Shown here one piece after another: positions 51,794 through 61,737 of a stretch of DNA of 64,000 bases. Source of the DNA: Halotia branconii CENA392 (GTDB lineage Bacteria; Cyanobacteriota; Cyanobacteriia; Cyanobacteriales; Nostocaceae); the NCBI RefSeq assembly GCF_029953635.1, contig NZ_CP124543.1, forward strand, positions 124,001 to 188,000. The letters are read 5' to 3'. The position numbers and the translations under genes were made by a program. Position 1 is the first letter of the stretch; each line of letters starts with the position of its first letter. The notes under the pieces are model-generated. The model was given only the letters and a program-made list of their open reading frames with translations, did no database searches and was not told where the DNA came from.

Positions 51794-54205
51794 ATGCATG
51801 AACTAGTTCAAGCGGTCTTTGGTAGTGATGAAAAAACTGCTCTGCATCAGTTAATTGATGCTTTAAGAGTCTTAGATAAGTTTTACTTCCTCAGAAACGA
51901 AATCTTACATGTTTTTGCCGACTATTGTCAGCAATATCAAAAACCTGCCTACTTTTACTACTCTTCGGCAATTGGTAAATTAATTAACTACACCCATGAA
52001 ATAATTCTGGAAGCAGAAAGTACGTGGTTTGTCGTCCGACCGAGGATTGGTAGTCAACAGGTATGGCGGTTAAGACCTGATTTTACTGGGTTTGATCTCA
52101 TGACACCACAAGCATTTTTAGATGTGAGCGATCGCCTCGTCAACCGTTACCAACCTCACATTCTCGAAATCGACCTCCATCCTTTTTATCAAGGTTCTCC
52201 GACAATCGACGACCCCAGAAATATTGGTCAGGGTTTAGCCTTTCTCAACCATTACTTATGTAATCAATTATTGACTAATCCTGAGTATTGGGTAGAGGCT
52301 TTGTTTAAAGCGTTACATCGATTACACTATAATAATATTCCTTTACTAATCAGCGATCGCATTTCTTCAGGTACTCAGCTAGCCAAACGACTTAAGCAAG
52401 CACTAAAATTCTTAAGTCAGCGATCGCCTAATGAATCTTACGAAAAGTTTCGCGTTGATCTGCAAGAACTTGGCTTTGAAGCGGGTTGGGGTAATACTGC
52501 GGCGCGAGTCAGCGAAACCTTAGAACTTTTCGAGCGACTGATTGATACTCCCCAACCTGCAATTTTGGAAGCGTTTGTATCTCGTATTCCTGCTGTTTTT
52601 CGAGTTGTGCTGATTTCTATACACGGCTGGGTTGGCCAACAAGATGTTTTGGGACGAGATGAAACATTAGGTCAAGTTATTTATGTCCTGGAACAAGCTA
52701 GAAGCTTAGAAAATAAACTACAAGCAGAAATCAAACTTGCTGGTCTTGATTTGCTAGGTATTAAACCCCATGTAATTATTTTGACTCGGCTGATTCCTAA
52801 TTGTGAGGGAACAGAATGTAACCTGCGCTTAGAAAAAGTCCAAAATACTGAAAACGCTTGGATATTACGCGTTCCTTTTAGGGAATTTAATCCTGAAATT
52901 ACTAACAACTGGATTTCTAAATTTGATATTTGGCCATATTTAGAAACATTTGCTGAAGATGCAGAAAAAGAACTACTAGCTGAATTTCAAGGTTGTCCTA
53001 GTCTAATTATTGGTAACTATAGCGACGGCAATTTAGTAGCCTCTTTATTATCCCGCAGCCTAAAAGTTACTCAATGCAATATTGCCCACTCTTTAGAAAA
53101 ACCGAAATATTTATTTAGTAATTTATATTGGCAAGACTTAGAAGATCAATACCATTTTTCAGCCCAATATACTGCTGATATAATCAGCATGAATGCCGCT
53201 GATTTTATCATTACTTCATCCTACCAAGAAATTGTCGGCACACCGGATTCAATGGGTCAATACGAGTCTTATAAGTGTTTTACGATGCCTCAGCTATATC
53301 ATGTAATTGATGGCATTGATTTATTTAGTCCTAAATTCAACATGGTTCCACCGGGAGTAGATGATAAAAACTTCTTTCCCTACACTCAAAAAGAAGATAG
53401 AGATCCTAGCCTCAGCGCCCAAGTTATAGATCTACTCTTTCATCGTGAAGATCCTCATATTTTCGGTAAGTTAAATAACCCGAATAAGCGACCAATTTTT
53501 GCTATTCTGCCAATTACTTTTATTAAAAATCTTACAGGTTTGGCTGAATGTTTTGGGAGAAGTCAAGCTTTGCAAGAACGCTGTAACCTAATTATTGTAA
53601 CTAGTAAATTACATCCAGATGCAGCAACAAATCCAGAAGACACCCGCGAAATTCAAAGACTTCACGACATTATCAATCAATATCATCTCGACGGCAATAT
53701 TCGCTGGTTAGGAATGCGCCTTCCTAGCAATTATATTGGTGAAGCTTACCGAGTAATAGGCGATCGCCAAGGAATTTACGTTCATTTTGCCCGTTTTGAA
53801 GCCTTCGGACGCAGCATTTTAGAAGCAATGATTTCTGGTTTACCAACTTTTGCTTCTAAATTTGGTGGTGCTTTAGAAATTATTGCAGATCAAGAAAATG
53901 GATTTCATCTCAATCCCACCGATTTAGAAGAAACAGCAAATAAAATTTTGAACTTCTTGGATCAATGTGATACTCATCCCGAACACTGGAATGAAATCTC
54001 CGAGGAGATGAGCCAGCGAATACGTAACAGTTATAATTGGCAGTCACATACCAGTCAATTGCTATCGCTAGCTAAGATGTTTAGTTTCTGGAACTTTATT
54101 GCTCCAGAAAACAATGAATCTAGAGACCGCTATATGGAAACCTTATTTCATCTCATTTATAAACCTAGAGCAGAAAAGATTTTAGAAAAGCATCTTAAAT
54201 TCTGA
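51794..54205 (+). CDS. susA: Sucrose synthase
   Basis: 803 residues, the usual bacterial length. The N-terminal regulatory region (FLRNEILHVFADYCQQY) leads into the GT4 glycosyltransferase fold: ISIHGWVGQQDVLGRDETLGQVIYVLEQARSLE is the sucrose synthase signature for the acceptor site, and EAFGRSILEAMISGLPTFAS the E-x7-E nucleotide-sugar motif. It cleaves sucrose with UDP or ADP to give a nucleotide-glucose and fructose; in Nostocales it feeds heterocyst metabolism and glycogen. GGGAG at 6 bases before the ATG. Filamentous cyanobacteria often carry two paralogues; which one this is remains open. Confidence 0.95.
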   Translation: MHELVQAVFGSDEKTALHQLIDALRVLDKFYFLRNEILHVFADYCQQYQKPAYFYYSSAIGKLINYTHEIILEAESTWFVVRPRIGSQQVWRLRPDFTGFDLMTPQAFLDVSDRLVNRYQPHILEIDLHPFYQGSPTIDDPRNIGQGLAFLNHYLCNQLLTNPEYWVEALFKALHRLHYNNIPLLISDRISSGTQLAKRLKQALKFLSQRSPNESYEKFRVDLQELGFEAGWGNTAARVSETLELFERLIDTPQPAILEAFVSRIPAVFRVVLISIHGWVGQQDVLGRDETLGQVIYVLEQARSLENKLQAEIKLAGLDLLGIKPHVIILTRLIPNCEGTECNLRLEKVQNTENAWILRVPFREFNPEITNNWISKFDIWPYLETFAEDAEKELLAEFQGCPSLIIGNYSDGNLVASLLSRSLKVTQCNIAHSLEKPKYLFSNLYWQDLEDQYHFSAQYTADIISMNAADFIITSSYQEIVGTPDSMGQYESYKCFTMPQLYHVIDGIDLFSPKFNMVPPGVDDKNFFPYTQKEDRDPSLSAQVIDLLFHREDPHIFGKLNNPNKRPIFAILPITFIKNLTGLAECFGRSQALQERCNLIIVTSKLHPDAATNPEDTREIQRLHDIINQYHLDGNIRWLGMRLPSNYIGEAYRVIGDRQGIYVHFARFEAFGRSILEAMISGLPTFASKFGGALEIIADQENGFHLNPTDLEETANKILNFLDQCDTHPEHWNEISEEMSQRIRNSYNWQSHTSQLLSLAKMFSFWNFIAPENNESRDRYMETLFHLIYKPRAEKILEKHLKF

Positions 54206-54290
54206 TTTTTTCTCTGCTTTTAGCTAGATGAAAAACTACCAAGATTGAATAAAATTTTTCGGAAGTTGAATTTTAGCCAAGACATTCACA

Positions 54291-57236
54291 ATGAATACAA
54301 AAAGTCCGGCTCGTCATTTTATTTATACAGACTGGATATTAATTGAAACCCAGTTTGATCCTGAGCAGCTGCACTCTAGAGAAACCCTCTTCACAATCGG
54401 TAACGGCTTTTTAGGAACAAGGGGAAGTTTTGAGGAAGGCTATATTCGGGCTTTGCCAGCCACTTTTATCCACGGGGTTTATAATGATGTTCCTGTAGTA
54501 TATACAGAACTTGCCAACTGCCCCGACTGGCTACCATTAGTGGTAATAATTAATGACGAACGCTTCCGCCTCAACCAAGGCGAAATATTGCAGTATGATC
54601 GCCAGCTTGATTTACGTCAAGGCATTGTTAGCCGTTCTTTGCGTTGGCGTAGTCCCAGCGGTAACACCATAGACATCCATTTTGAACGTTTTGCTAGTCT
54701 AGCCGATCAGCATGTGTTAGGGCAGCGCTGCCGATTGACACCTTTAAATTTTGATGGAGTGATTGAAGTTCAAGCTAGTATCAATGGCTATCCTGAAAAT
54801 CAGGGTTTTAATCACTGGGAAGATTTAGACCAAGGCAAAACAGATCAAGGAATCTGGTTCCACAGCCGCACCCGCAAGTCTCGGATTGATATTGGCATGG
54901 CAGCTAAGATGACAATATCTGGGGCTGAAGCTTCGTTACAAGTCAGCACTGCACCGGGTTATCCTACCTTGAGTGGTTCTTTTTTCGCTACATCACAGCA
55001 GACTGTAACAGTGGAAAAACTGGTTACAGTTTTTACCTCGCGGGAAATAGATGCACCAGTTCTAGCAGCTCAAGAAAAACTCGCACATCTGCCAGATTAC
55101 ACAACATTACTCAATGCCAACGCCCAAGCATGGGAGGAAGTTTGGCAATACAGCGACATCGTGATTGAGGGAGATAGCACAGCGGCTTTTGCTGTCCGCT
55201 ACAATCTTTTTCAGTTGCTAATTGCTGCCCCAAGGCATGGTGACAAAGTAAGTATTCCGGCTAAAACTCTTTCAGGTTTTGGCTATCGCGGTCATGTCTT
55301 TTGGGATACAGAAATTTTTATCCTACCCTTTTTTACTTTTACCCAACCAGATTTAGCCCGCAACTTACTCAGTTACCGTTATTACACCTTAGATGGAGCG
55401 CGACGCAAGGCAATTCATTCGGGATATCAAGGAGCGATGTATGCTTGGGAAAGTGCTGTAACCGGAGATGAAGTTACACCACGTTGGTCACTTCCCAATG
55501 ATTTTTACGGTGAAGATGTGCGGATTTGGTGTCGCGATCGCGAGATTCATATTAGTGCAGATATTACCTACGCTATTTGGTATTATTGGCAAGTCACTGG
55601 TGATGATCAGTGGATGCGAGATTGTGGTGCAGAGATTGTTTTAGATACTGCTGTTTTTTGGGGTAGTCGAGTTGAATTTAATTCTCAAGAACAACGTTAT
55701 GAAATTCGCGGGGTAATTGGGGCGGACGAATATCACGAGTTAGTACATAACAACACTTTTACTAACCGGATGGTGCAGTGGCATTTAGAAAAAGCCCTGT
55801 TAGTCTATGATTGGCTGCATCAAAACTTTCCCGAACGAGCTGCTGAATTAGCAGAAAAATTGCCACTCACCTTAGAGATGCGATCGCATTGGCAAGATAT
55901 TATCAACAAAATCTGGATTCCATACAACTCTGCAACAGGACTAATTGAGCAGTGTGAAGGATTTTTTCAACTAGAAGACATCAACTTAGAAGACTACGAA
56001 CCTCGCCAACGTTCAATTCAAGCCATTTTAGGTATTGAAGAAACTAACGAACGGCAAGTACTCAAGCAACCAGATGTATTGATGCTTTTATATTTAATGC
56101 GGGAATCAGCAGATTATCCCTACAACCAAAAAGCTTTGCAAGCGAATTGGGATTACTATGCACCCCGTACTGATATTACTTATGGTTCCTCTCTTGGCCC
56201 GGCAATTCATGCCATCTTAGCCTCAGATTTAGGTCAATCAGAGTTAGCTTATAAACGGTTCATGCAAGCGGTAATGGTAGATCTCGAAGATAGCCGAGGT
56301 AACACCGCTGACGGGATTCACGGGGCTAGTGCTGGTGGAATTTGGCAGACTGTAGTTTTTGGATTTGGTGGGATTCAATTTACAGACAGTAAACCCGTAG
56401 CTAACCCTCACCTTCCCCCTGGCTGGACACGCCTCAAGTTTAAGTTACATTGGCGCGGCCAATGGCATGAATTTGATCTGCGTTCTCAACAGACTACCCA
56501 AGAGGAAAAAAACAGAGAATTTATCTTATTTGCTTCACCTGCTAATTCTCCATCTCTGCATAACCCCGACATTCGCGGAGTGATTTTCGATTTAGATGGT
56601 GTATTAACTGATACAGCAGAATATCATTATCTAGCTTGGCAGCAGCTAGCCGATGAAGAAGGCATCCCCTTTAATCGCCAAGCTAACGAACCGTTAAGAG
56701 GAATATCCCGTCGTGCTTCACTGATGATGATTTTAGGGAATAGACAATATTCAGAAGCAGAAATTGAAGAAATGATGGAGCGTAAAAATAATTACTACAT
56801 AGAACTGATTCAAACCATCTCACCCAAAGATTTATTACCAGGAGCGATCGCTTTATTAGACGAATTACGGCAAAATGGAATTAAAACAGCCATTGGTTCA
56901 GCCAGTAAAAATGCCCGCATGGTTGTAGAACGATTGGGTATTGCCGATCAAGTAGATGCGATCGCGGATGGTTATAGTGTACAGCAACCCAAACCAGCAC
57001 CTGATTTATTTTTATATGCTGCCAATCAACTCAAATTAGCACCACAACAATGTGTAGTTTTTGAAGATGCAGCAGCAGGGATTGAAGCCGCACTAGCAGC
57101 TAAGATGTGGACGGTAGGACTCGGCCCATCTGAACGCGTAGGCTCTGCTCATATTGTTCTCCCCAGCCTAGCAGGTGTGAAGTGGGCAGAATTACAAGCC
57201 AAATTGAGCGACGTTAGCAGGCAACAGTTAACATAA
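54291..57236 (+). CDS. GH65 disaccharide phosphorylase fused to beta-phosphoglucomutase (HAD)
   Basis: 981 residues. The GH65 part (1-about 745) has GNGFLGTRGSFEEG, GHVFWDTEIFILPFF, YRYYTLDGARRKA and GVIGADEYHELVHNN, where Glu near 480 is the general acid. The second part (from about 760) is a HAD phosphoglucomutase: FDLDGVLTDTAEYHYLAW with the nucleophile Asp, IGSASKNARMVVERLG, and KPAPDLFLYAANQL. GH65 phosphorylase cuts a glucose disaccharide (maltose, trehalose or kojibiose type) to beta-glucose 1-phosphate, and the HAD partner makes glucose 6-phosphate. It lies 85 bp after susA on the same strand. Confidence 0.93.
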   Translation: MNTKSPARHFIYTDWILIETQFDPEQLHSRETLFTIGNGFLGTRGSFEEGYIRALPATFIHGVYNDVPVVYTELANCPDWLPLVVIINDERFRLNQGEILQYDRQLDLRQGIVSRSLRWRSPSGNTIDIHFERFASLADQHVLGQRCRLTPLNFDGVIEVQASINGYPENQGFNHWEDLDQGKTDQGIWFHSRTRKSRIDIGMAAKMTISGAEASLQVSTAPGYPTLSGSFFATSQQTVTVEKLVTVFTSREIDAPVLAAQEKLAHLPDYTTLLNANAQAWEEVWQYSDIVIEGDSTAAFAVRYNLFQLLIAAPRHGDKVSIPAKTLSGFGYRGHVFWDTEIFILPFFTFTQPDLARNLLSYRYYTLDGARRKAIHSGYQGAMYAWESAVTGDEVTPRWSLPNDFYGEDVRIWCRDREIHISADITYAIWYYWQVTGDDQWMRDCGAEIVLDTAVFWGSRVEFNSQEQRYEIRGVIGADEYHELVHNNTFTNRMVQWHLEKALLVYDWLHQNFPERAAELAEKLPLTLEMRSHWQDIINKIWIPYNSATGLIEQCEGFFQLEDINLEDYEPRQRSIQAILGIEETNERQVLKQPDVLMLLYLMRESADYPYNQKALQANWDYYAPRTDITYGSSLGPAIHAILASDLGQSELAYKRFMQAVMVDLEDSRGNTADGIHGASAGGIWQTVVFGFGGIQFTDSKPVANPHLPPGWTRLKFKLHWRGQWHEFDLRSQQTTQEEKNREFILFASPANSPSLHNPDIRGVIFDLDGVLTDTAEYHYLAWQQLADEEGIPFNRQANEPLRGISRRASLMMILGNRQYSEAEIEEMMERKNNYYIELIQTISPKDLLPGAIALLDELRQNGIKTAIGSASKNARMVVERLGIADQVDAIADGYSVQQPKPAPDLFLYAANQLKLAPQQCVVFEDAAAGIEAALAAKMWTVGLGPSERVGSAHIVLPSLAGVKWAELQAKLSDVSRQQLT

Positions 57237-57694
57237 CCTTTGATATTATTTTCTAGCAACATAAAAAACACTTAAATAACTGGCATTACTGAATCAAGGG
57301 ATGAAATTTATGTATTGAGATCTAAAACTCCTTATTCTCTCTGCGCCTCTGCGTGATAAAAATCATCCCGCACTTATGCAACGCCAGAATTGGTATAAGA
57401 TAACGTCTGATTTTAGTATAAAAAAATACTAAAATATAAAAACCTTTATTTATAGCCTAGGTTGCATAAACATAAAGAAAAGTAAACAATCCTCAAACTC
57501 TTTTCTCCTTGCCCCCTGCCTTATCCCAACGATAATTATTTACGCCTACAGTGTCACGTAAACATTACGGATGCAGTAGAGAATAACAGAATATAACTAC
57601 TAGCAGCATCAATTTACTGCTGAATTTAAAAGACGGTTGAGCTTGGTATGAAAGTAAATACACGCACGCTCAATACATCATAGGAGGCAAGTAA
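57237..57694. other. Intergenic region with an AT-rich hairpin
   Basis: Contains CTCTGCGCCTCTGCGTG, a phrase frequent between genes of filamentous cyanobacteria, and at 57411-57434 a perfect hairpin TTTTAGTAT, six A, ATACTAAAA. The following gene has a strong ribosome binding site, AGGAGG at 57682-57687. Confidence 0.5.
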
Positions 57695-58864
57695 GTGGAA
57701 GATAAAAAAGGTAATTTTAATTTAAAATCTGCATCTATCCTCGCTCTTGGGTTAGGCTGGTTTCCTCAAACGCCTGGAGGATTAGAAAGGTATATTTATG
57801 AGTTGACTCATAGTTTAGCAGCAAATCAAGACCAGATCGAATTATGTGGAGTCGGTCTACCAGAAGCGGAATTAAATTTGCCCATAAAACTAACTAATTT
57901 GGCTTCTCCAGATGATGCAATTTGGCAGAGATTTTGGTCTATTCGCCATAACTTTAAAAAAACTAGAGTCGGAAAACCAGATGCTATTAATTTGCATTTT
58001 GCATTATATAGTTTTCCTATTTTAGATCTTCTACCCAAGGGAGTACCTGTTACTTTTAATTTTCATGGCCCTTGGGCTTGGGAAAGTAAACAAGAAAATT
58101 TTAATCATAAATTCGGTATTTTTTTGAAGCGTAGCCTCGTAGAACAAAACACTTATAATCGCTGCGATCGCTTTATTGTTCTAAGTAAAGCATTTGGTAA
58201 AATTTTAAACCAAAACTATCAAATTCCGTGGAGCAAAATTCATGTCATTCCTGGCGGAGTTAATATTAATTGGTTCCAACCAAACTTATCTTCTCAAGAG
58301 GCTTGTCAACAGTTAGGTTGGCCTGAAAATCGGCGTATATTATTTACATCCCGCCGTTTAGTACATCGAGTCGGAGTAGACAAATTATTACAGGCAATAG
58401 CCAAAATTAAACCAAAAGTTCCTGATGTTTGGTTGGCAATTGCAGGTCGGGGTCATATACAAACTGCACTAGAACAACAAGTTAAAGAATTAGGATTAAA
58501 CGATTATGTAAAATTTTTAGGTTTTCTCCCTGACGAACAGCTACCAATAGCTTATCAAGCAGCAGAATTAACTATTATGCCCAGCCAATCTTTTGAAGGT
58601 TTTGGATTAGCAATAGTAGAGTCTCTAGCCTGTGGTACTCCGGTTTTATGTACTCCAGTTGGGGGAATGCCAGAAATTTTACAACCCTTTTCACCCAATT
58701 TAATTACTGCGACAACTGAAGTTTCAGCTATTGCCGAAAAATTAGAACAAGTGTTATTAGGACAACTACCAATACCTTCACGTCAAATGTGTCGTCAGTA
58801 CGCTGTTAATAATTTTGACTGGGATAAAATAGCCCAGCAAGTACGGCATGTTCTTTTGCAATGA
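57695..58864 (+). CDS. GT4 glycosyltransferase
   Basis: 389 residues, GTG start 7 bases after AGGAGG. ALGLGWFPQTPGGLERYIYELTHSL is the acceptor-side N-terminus, VIPGGVNINWF the inter-domain block, and EGFGLAIVESLACGTPVLCTPVGGMPEI the E-x7-E sugar-nucleotide site. It is a retaining transferase of the GT-B fold with an unknown acceptor. It is paired with the next GT4 gene (43 bp apart), so the two may act in one polysaccharide or glycolipid pathway. Confidence 0.93.
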   Translation: MEDKKGNFNLKSASILALGLGWFPQTPGGLERYIYELTHSLAANQDQIELCGVGLPEAELNLPIKLTNLASPDDAIWQRFWSIRHNFKKTRVGKPDAINLHFALYSFPILDLLPKGVPVTFNFHGPWAWESKQENFNHKFGIFLKRSLVEQNTYNRCDRFIVLSKAFGKILNQNYQIPWSKIHVIPGGVNINWFQPNLSSQEACQQLGWPENRRILFTSRRLVHRVGVDKLLQAIAKIKPKVPDVWLAIAGRGHIQTALEQQVKELGLNDYVKFLGFLPDEQLPIAYQAAELTIMPSQSFEGFGLAIVESLACGTPVLCTPVGGMPEILQPFSPNLITATTEVSAIAEKLEQVLLGQLPIPSRQMCRQYAVNNFDWDKIAQQVRHVLLQ

Positions 58865-58907
58865 TGAAATGAAGAATTGTTATTTGATAATGCCTAATTT
58901 ATAAGTT

Positions 58908-60065
58908 ATGAAAATTTTATTTTTAGACCAAAGTGGTAAGCCAGGCGGTGCAGAATTATGTTTAATAGATATTGCTAAACCATATCGCGATCGCAGTATG
59001 GTAGGATTGTTTGCCGATGGATCTTTTAAAACTCTATTAAAGCAGCATCACATCCCAGTTGAAGTTCTCGCCACTCAACCTATTTCAGTCCGCAAACAAA
59101 GCAATTTAGTCCAAGCCTTAGGAAGTCTGGGACAACTCGCGCCACTGCTAGCTAAAGTTATCCAAAGAGCTAAAAAATACGATATTATTTATGCCAATAC
59201 CCAAAAAGCTTTAGTTATTGGGGCATTAGCTAGCTTTCTGGCTCGTCGTCCTTTGGTTTATCATTTACATGATATTCTTTCTACAGAACATTTTAGCCAA
59301 ATTAATCTGCGTGTTGCAGTTAATTTAGCTAATAAATTTGCATCATTAGTAATTGCCAATTCTCAAGCGAGTCAAAAAGCTTTTGTGCAAGCCGGAGGAC
59401 GACCAGAATTAACTACTATTGTCTATAACGGCTTTGAACCACAAATTTATCAAACTTGCGAGTCTGAAATTAAACAATTGCGGCAAGATTTAGGGATAGC
59501 AGAAAAATTTGTAGTTGGACACTTCAGCCGACTTGCACCTTGGAAAGGTCAGCATATTTTAATTTCTGCACTTGCTCAATGTCCTGAAAATGTGACAGCA
59601 ATTTTAGTCGGTGATGCTTTATTTGGTGAACAAGATTATGTTAAACAATTACACCAACAAATTGCTATATTAGGTCTAGAAAAGCGCGTCAAATTTTTAG
59701 GATTTCGTGTTGATATTCCTCAGTTAATGGCAGCTTGTGACTTGGTAGCACACACATCAACCTCCCCAGAACCCTTTGGTAGAGTCATTGTGGAGGCGAT
59801 GCTATGTGGCAAACCTGTGGTTGCAGCTAAAGCTGGAGGCGCAATAGAATTAGTCGAAGATGGAATTAATGGTTTTCTGGTGACACCAAAAGAACCTCAA
59901 GAATTGGCACAAGTAATTCATACATGTGTTCAAGAACCAGAGATGACTGCAAGAATAGCAAGTCATGCCAGAACTCTTGCTAGTCAACGTTTTGATGTAA
60001 CAGTTATCAATGATGTCATTGCCAAACTATTAAAGCGATTAATCGCGTCTCTACAAACCAACTAA
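58908..60065 (+). CDS. GT4 glycosyltransferase
   Basis: 385 residues. DQSGKPGGAELCLIDIAKPY starts the N-domain, FSRLAPWKGQHILISAL and EPFGRVIVEAMLCGKPVVAAKAGGAIELV are the donor-side blocks with E-x7-E. Its overall look is close to the preceding gene, and the two are probably co-transcribed. Its 3' end overlaps by 15 bases the end of the convergent small gene at 60051-60422. Confidence 0.93.
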   Translation: MKILFLDQSGKPGGAELCLIDIAKPYRDRSMVGLFADGSFKTLLKQHHIPVEVLATQPISVRKQSNLVQALGSLGQLAPLLAKVIQRAKKYDIIYANTQKALVIGALASFLARRPLVYHLHDILSTEHFSQINLRVAVNLANKFASLVIANSQASQKAFVQAGGRPELTTIVYNGFEPQIYQTCESEIKQLRQDLGIAEKFVVGHFSRLAPWKGQHILISALAQCPENVTAILVGDALFGEQDYVKQLHQQIAILGLEKRVKFLGFRVDIPQLMAACDLVAHTSTSPEPFGRVIVEAMLCGKPVVAAKAGGAIELVEDGINGFLVTPKEPQELAQVIHTCVQEPEMTARIASHARTLASQRFDVTVINDVIAKLLKRLIASLQTN

Positions 60066-60422
60066 TTCCTTAGATTCAAAATCGGTTAGTTGTTGAGCGA
60101 TCGCTAATCTTGCTTCTAATTTTGCTACACTAAACTGGTTACGCAGATATTCCAGATGAGCAAATGCGTTTGCTTTCTCAACAGTCAATCGCATCTGCAT
60201 ATCTATTGCTTGTTGGTATTCGTGATTCACAAGCAGCACTTCAAAACGACGCGCCTTGCGTTGAGCATCGTTTTTTAAATCTATATCAAAAGCTGCGGCG
60301 CGGTCTGCATTACCTTCAAATCGGTTAATCTGCTGCTGAACTGCCATTAATTGAGAGTCTATTTCATTCATCCGTTGGGCAGCTTGGGTGATTGCAGCCG
60401 GAAAATGACTCAGTTGCATCAT
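60051..60422 (-). CDS. Small helical protein, unknown function
   Basis: About 123 residues; the start may be ATG 60422 or 60419 (a TTG precedes). It is almost wholly alpha-helical with coiled-coil features (ITQAAQRMNEIDSQLMAVQQQINRFEGNADRAAAF, LEYLRNQFSVAKLEARLAIAQQL). No known domain. It is 31 bp downstream of the 60454-60720 gene and so under the same LexA-box promoter. Its repetitive helical make-up suggests a scaffold or DNA/RNA-binding helper; unproven. Confidence 0.62.
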   Translation of the reverse strand: MMQLSHFPAAITQAAQRMNEIDSQLMAVQQQINRFEGNADRAAAFDIDLKNDAQRKARRFEVLLVNHEYQQAIDMQMRLTVEKANAFAHLEYLRNQFSVAKLEARLAIAQQLTDFESKELVGL

Positions 60423-60453
60423 CAAATTAATATTCCTATCAAAAAAAGGTCAA

Positions 60454-60720
60454 CTACGCTACTTCCCTCAGTTGCGACGACGAAATAGCCACATCTGGAA
60501 ATGAAAGCGAAAGCTGTTCGGCTTGAGGTACGGCGGCTTGTTCCAATACCTGAACTTCAATATTTACACTTACTAAATAACTGCCTGTGTCAGCAGCAAC
60601 CGCTTCAGAAATTAACTTGGCAATATCTGGGCGTTTTGCAGTCAGAGGGTCACGTAAGATGCATCTATCCCATTCATGCTTGGCAGTTGGGTTGAGGTTG
60701 AGAATGTAATGTTTAATCAT
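60454..60720 (-). CDS. Small protein, unknown function, first gene behind a LexA box
   Basis: 88 residues from ATG 60720 (a longer frame to 60759 is possible). IKHYILNLNPTAKHEWDRCILRDPLTAKRPDIAKLISEAVAADTGSYLV and a hydrophobic-polar C-terminus (QLSLSFPDVAISSSQLREV). No domain recognised. A promoter with TATAAT and a LexA-type operator lies about 80 bases upstream, so DNA damage may induce it together with the gene at 60051-60422. Confidence 0.6.
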   Translation of the reverse strand: MIKHYILNLNPTAKHEWDRCILRDPLTAKRPDIAKLISEAVAADTGSYLVSVNIEVQVLEQAAVPQAEQLSLSFPDVAISSSQLREVA

Positions 60721-60802
60721 CGGACTAACCCTTGAATCCATCTTCCAGAAGACTGTCACACAGCCGTTTTGTACTGCAATAGGCTTTGTGGACGCTAAAT
60801 CT

Positions 60803-60821
60803 ATTATAGTACAAAAGTACT
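60803..60821 (-). promoter_or_regulatory. Promoter -10 and cyanobacterial LexA box
   Basis: Minus strand: AGTACTTTTGTACT (60821-60808) followed, overlapping by one base, by TATAAT (60808-60803). The palindrome fits the published cyanobacterial/Gram-positive LexA-binding pattern RGTACNNNDGTWCB at every position. A weak -35 (TTGCTT) lies 16 bases upstream. LexA bound here would cover the -10 region. Confidence 0.65.
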
Positions 60822-60840
60822 AAAAAGCAAAGATAAAATG

Positions 60841-60963
60841 AAAAAGCAGGGGGCAGCATAAGAAGCAGGGGGGCAGGGAGCAGGGAGCAGGGAGAAAGAG
60901 GTAATTTTTCTTCATCCCCCATGCCCAATGCCCAATGCCCCATGCCCAATGCCCCATGCCCCC
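60841..60963. repeat. Short tandem repeats (AATGCCC, GGGAGCA types)
   Basis: GCAGGGAGCAGGGAGCAGGG and then AATGCCCAATGCCCCATGCC-type heptamers, upstream of the small-gene promoter and downstream of mobA. Confidence 0.75.
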
Positions 60964-60972
60964 TGCCTCTTA

Positions 60973-61584
60973 TCAAATTAAAGCCCAGTCTTCTGGTGTA
61001 TTACAATTAAACAGTATTTCTGGTGTTGGCAAGGGTAAAACCTTGACTGGATGTAGCTTTAGCCATTGCTGAAACGATCGCCCCCCTTGGTTGATAAACT
61101 CTAAAAGTTGGGGTAAACAGCGACGGCGATAGAAACCACACAGAGGTTCCCAGCCTTGATGAGAACGAGTTAAAGCTGCGATCGCTTCACCTTCCACATT
61201 ATCAAGTTCTGCTGCCCATGTTTGCAACACTTCAAGCCGCAACTTGGGTAAATCGCAAGCTAGTAACAACACCCAGTCTGTTTTTACTTGTACTAGTCCT
61301 TGAGCAAACCCTACCAAAGGCCCGTGATTTAAAGGTTCATTGCCAGTTTCACCAGACAACGGCATTTCTCGAATAAACTGACAATGAGGTAATGTTAAGT
61401 GTTGATAGCGTTCTATCCAGGGAGTAACAATATAAACAGTGTCAGCACAACCCGCCGCAATTCGACAAACTCGCTGCAATAAAGGTACTCCGTGAACAGG
61501 AAGCAAAGCTTTATCCTGTCCCATACGTGAACTTTTACCACCAGCTAAGACAATGGCGGATAGCAGTTGTGAGTCATTTGTCAT
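60973..61584 (-). CDS. mobA: Molybdenum cofactor guanylyltransferase MobA
   Basis: 203 residues from ATG 61584 (a longer frame upstream is unlikely). IVLAGGKSSRMGQDKALL is the GTP-binding signature, LLACDLPKLRLEVLQ the metal-binding Asp region, and GWEPLCGFYRRRCLPQLLEFI a family block. It attaches GMP to molybdopterin for enzymes such as nitrate reductase in bacteria that use the dinucleotide cofactor. The length is normal. Confidence 0.88.
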   Translation of the reverse strand: MTNDSQLLSAIVLAGGKSSRMGQDKALLPVHGVPLLQRVCRIAAGCADTVYIVTPWIERYQHLTLPHCQFIREMPLSGETGNEPLNHGPLVGFAQGLVQVKTDWVLLLACDLPKLRLEVLQTWAAELDNVEGEAIAALTRSHQGWEPLCGFYRRRCLPQLLEFINQGGRSFQQWLKLHPVKVLPLPTPEILFNCNTPEDWALI

Positions 61585-61737
61585 TTGTGCTTCGGCGTTG
61601 CTGAATTGAGGTATGAACTTGAAAAATTCAAAATAAGTAAGTCGGTGAGAATAAATCAAACTATGTTAACTAATGTAACATTGGCTAAAATTAGCTCTTA
61701 GTAAGGGCTTTAGCCCTTTTTTTAGGACTAAAGTCTT

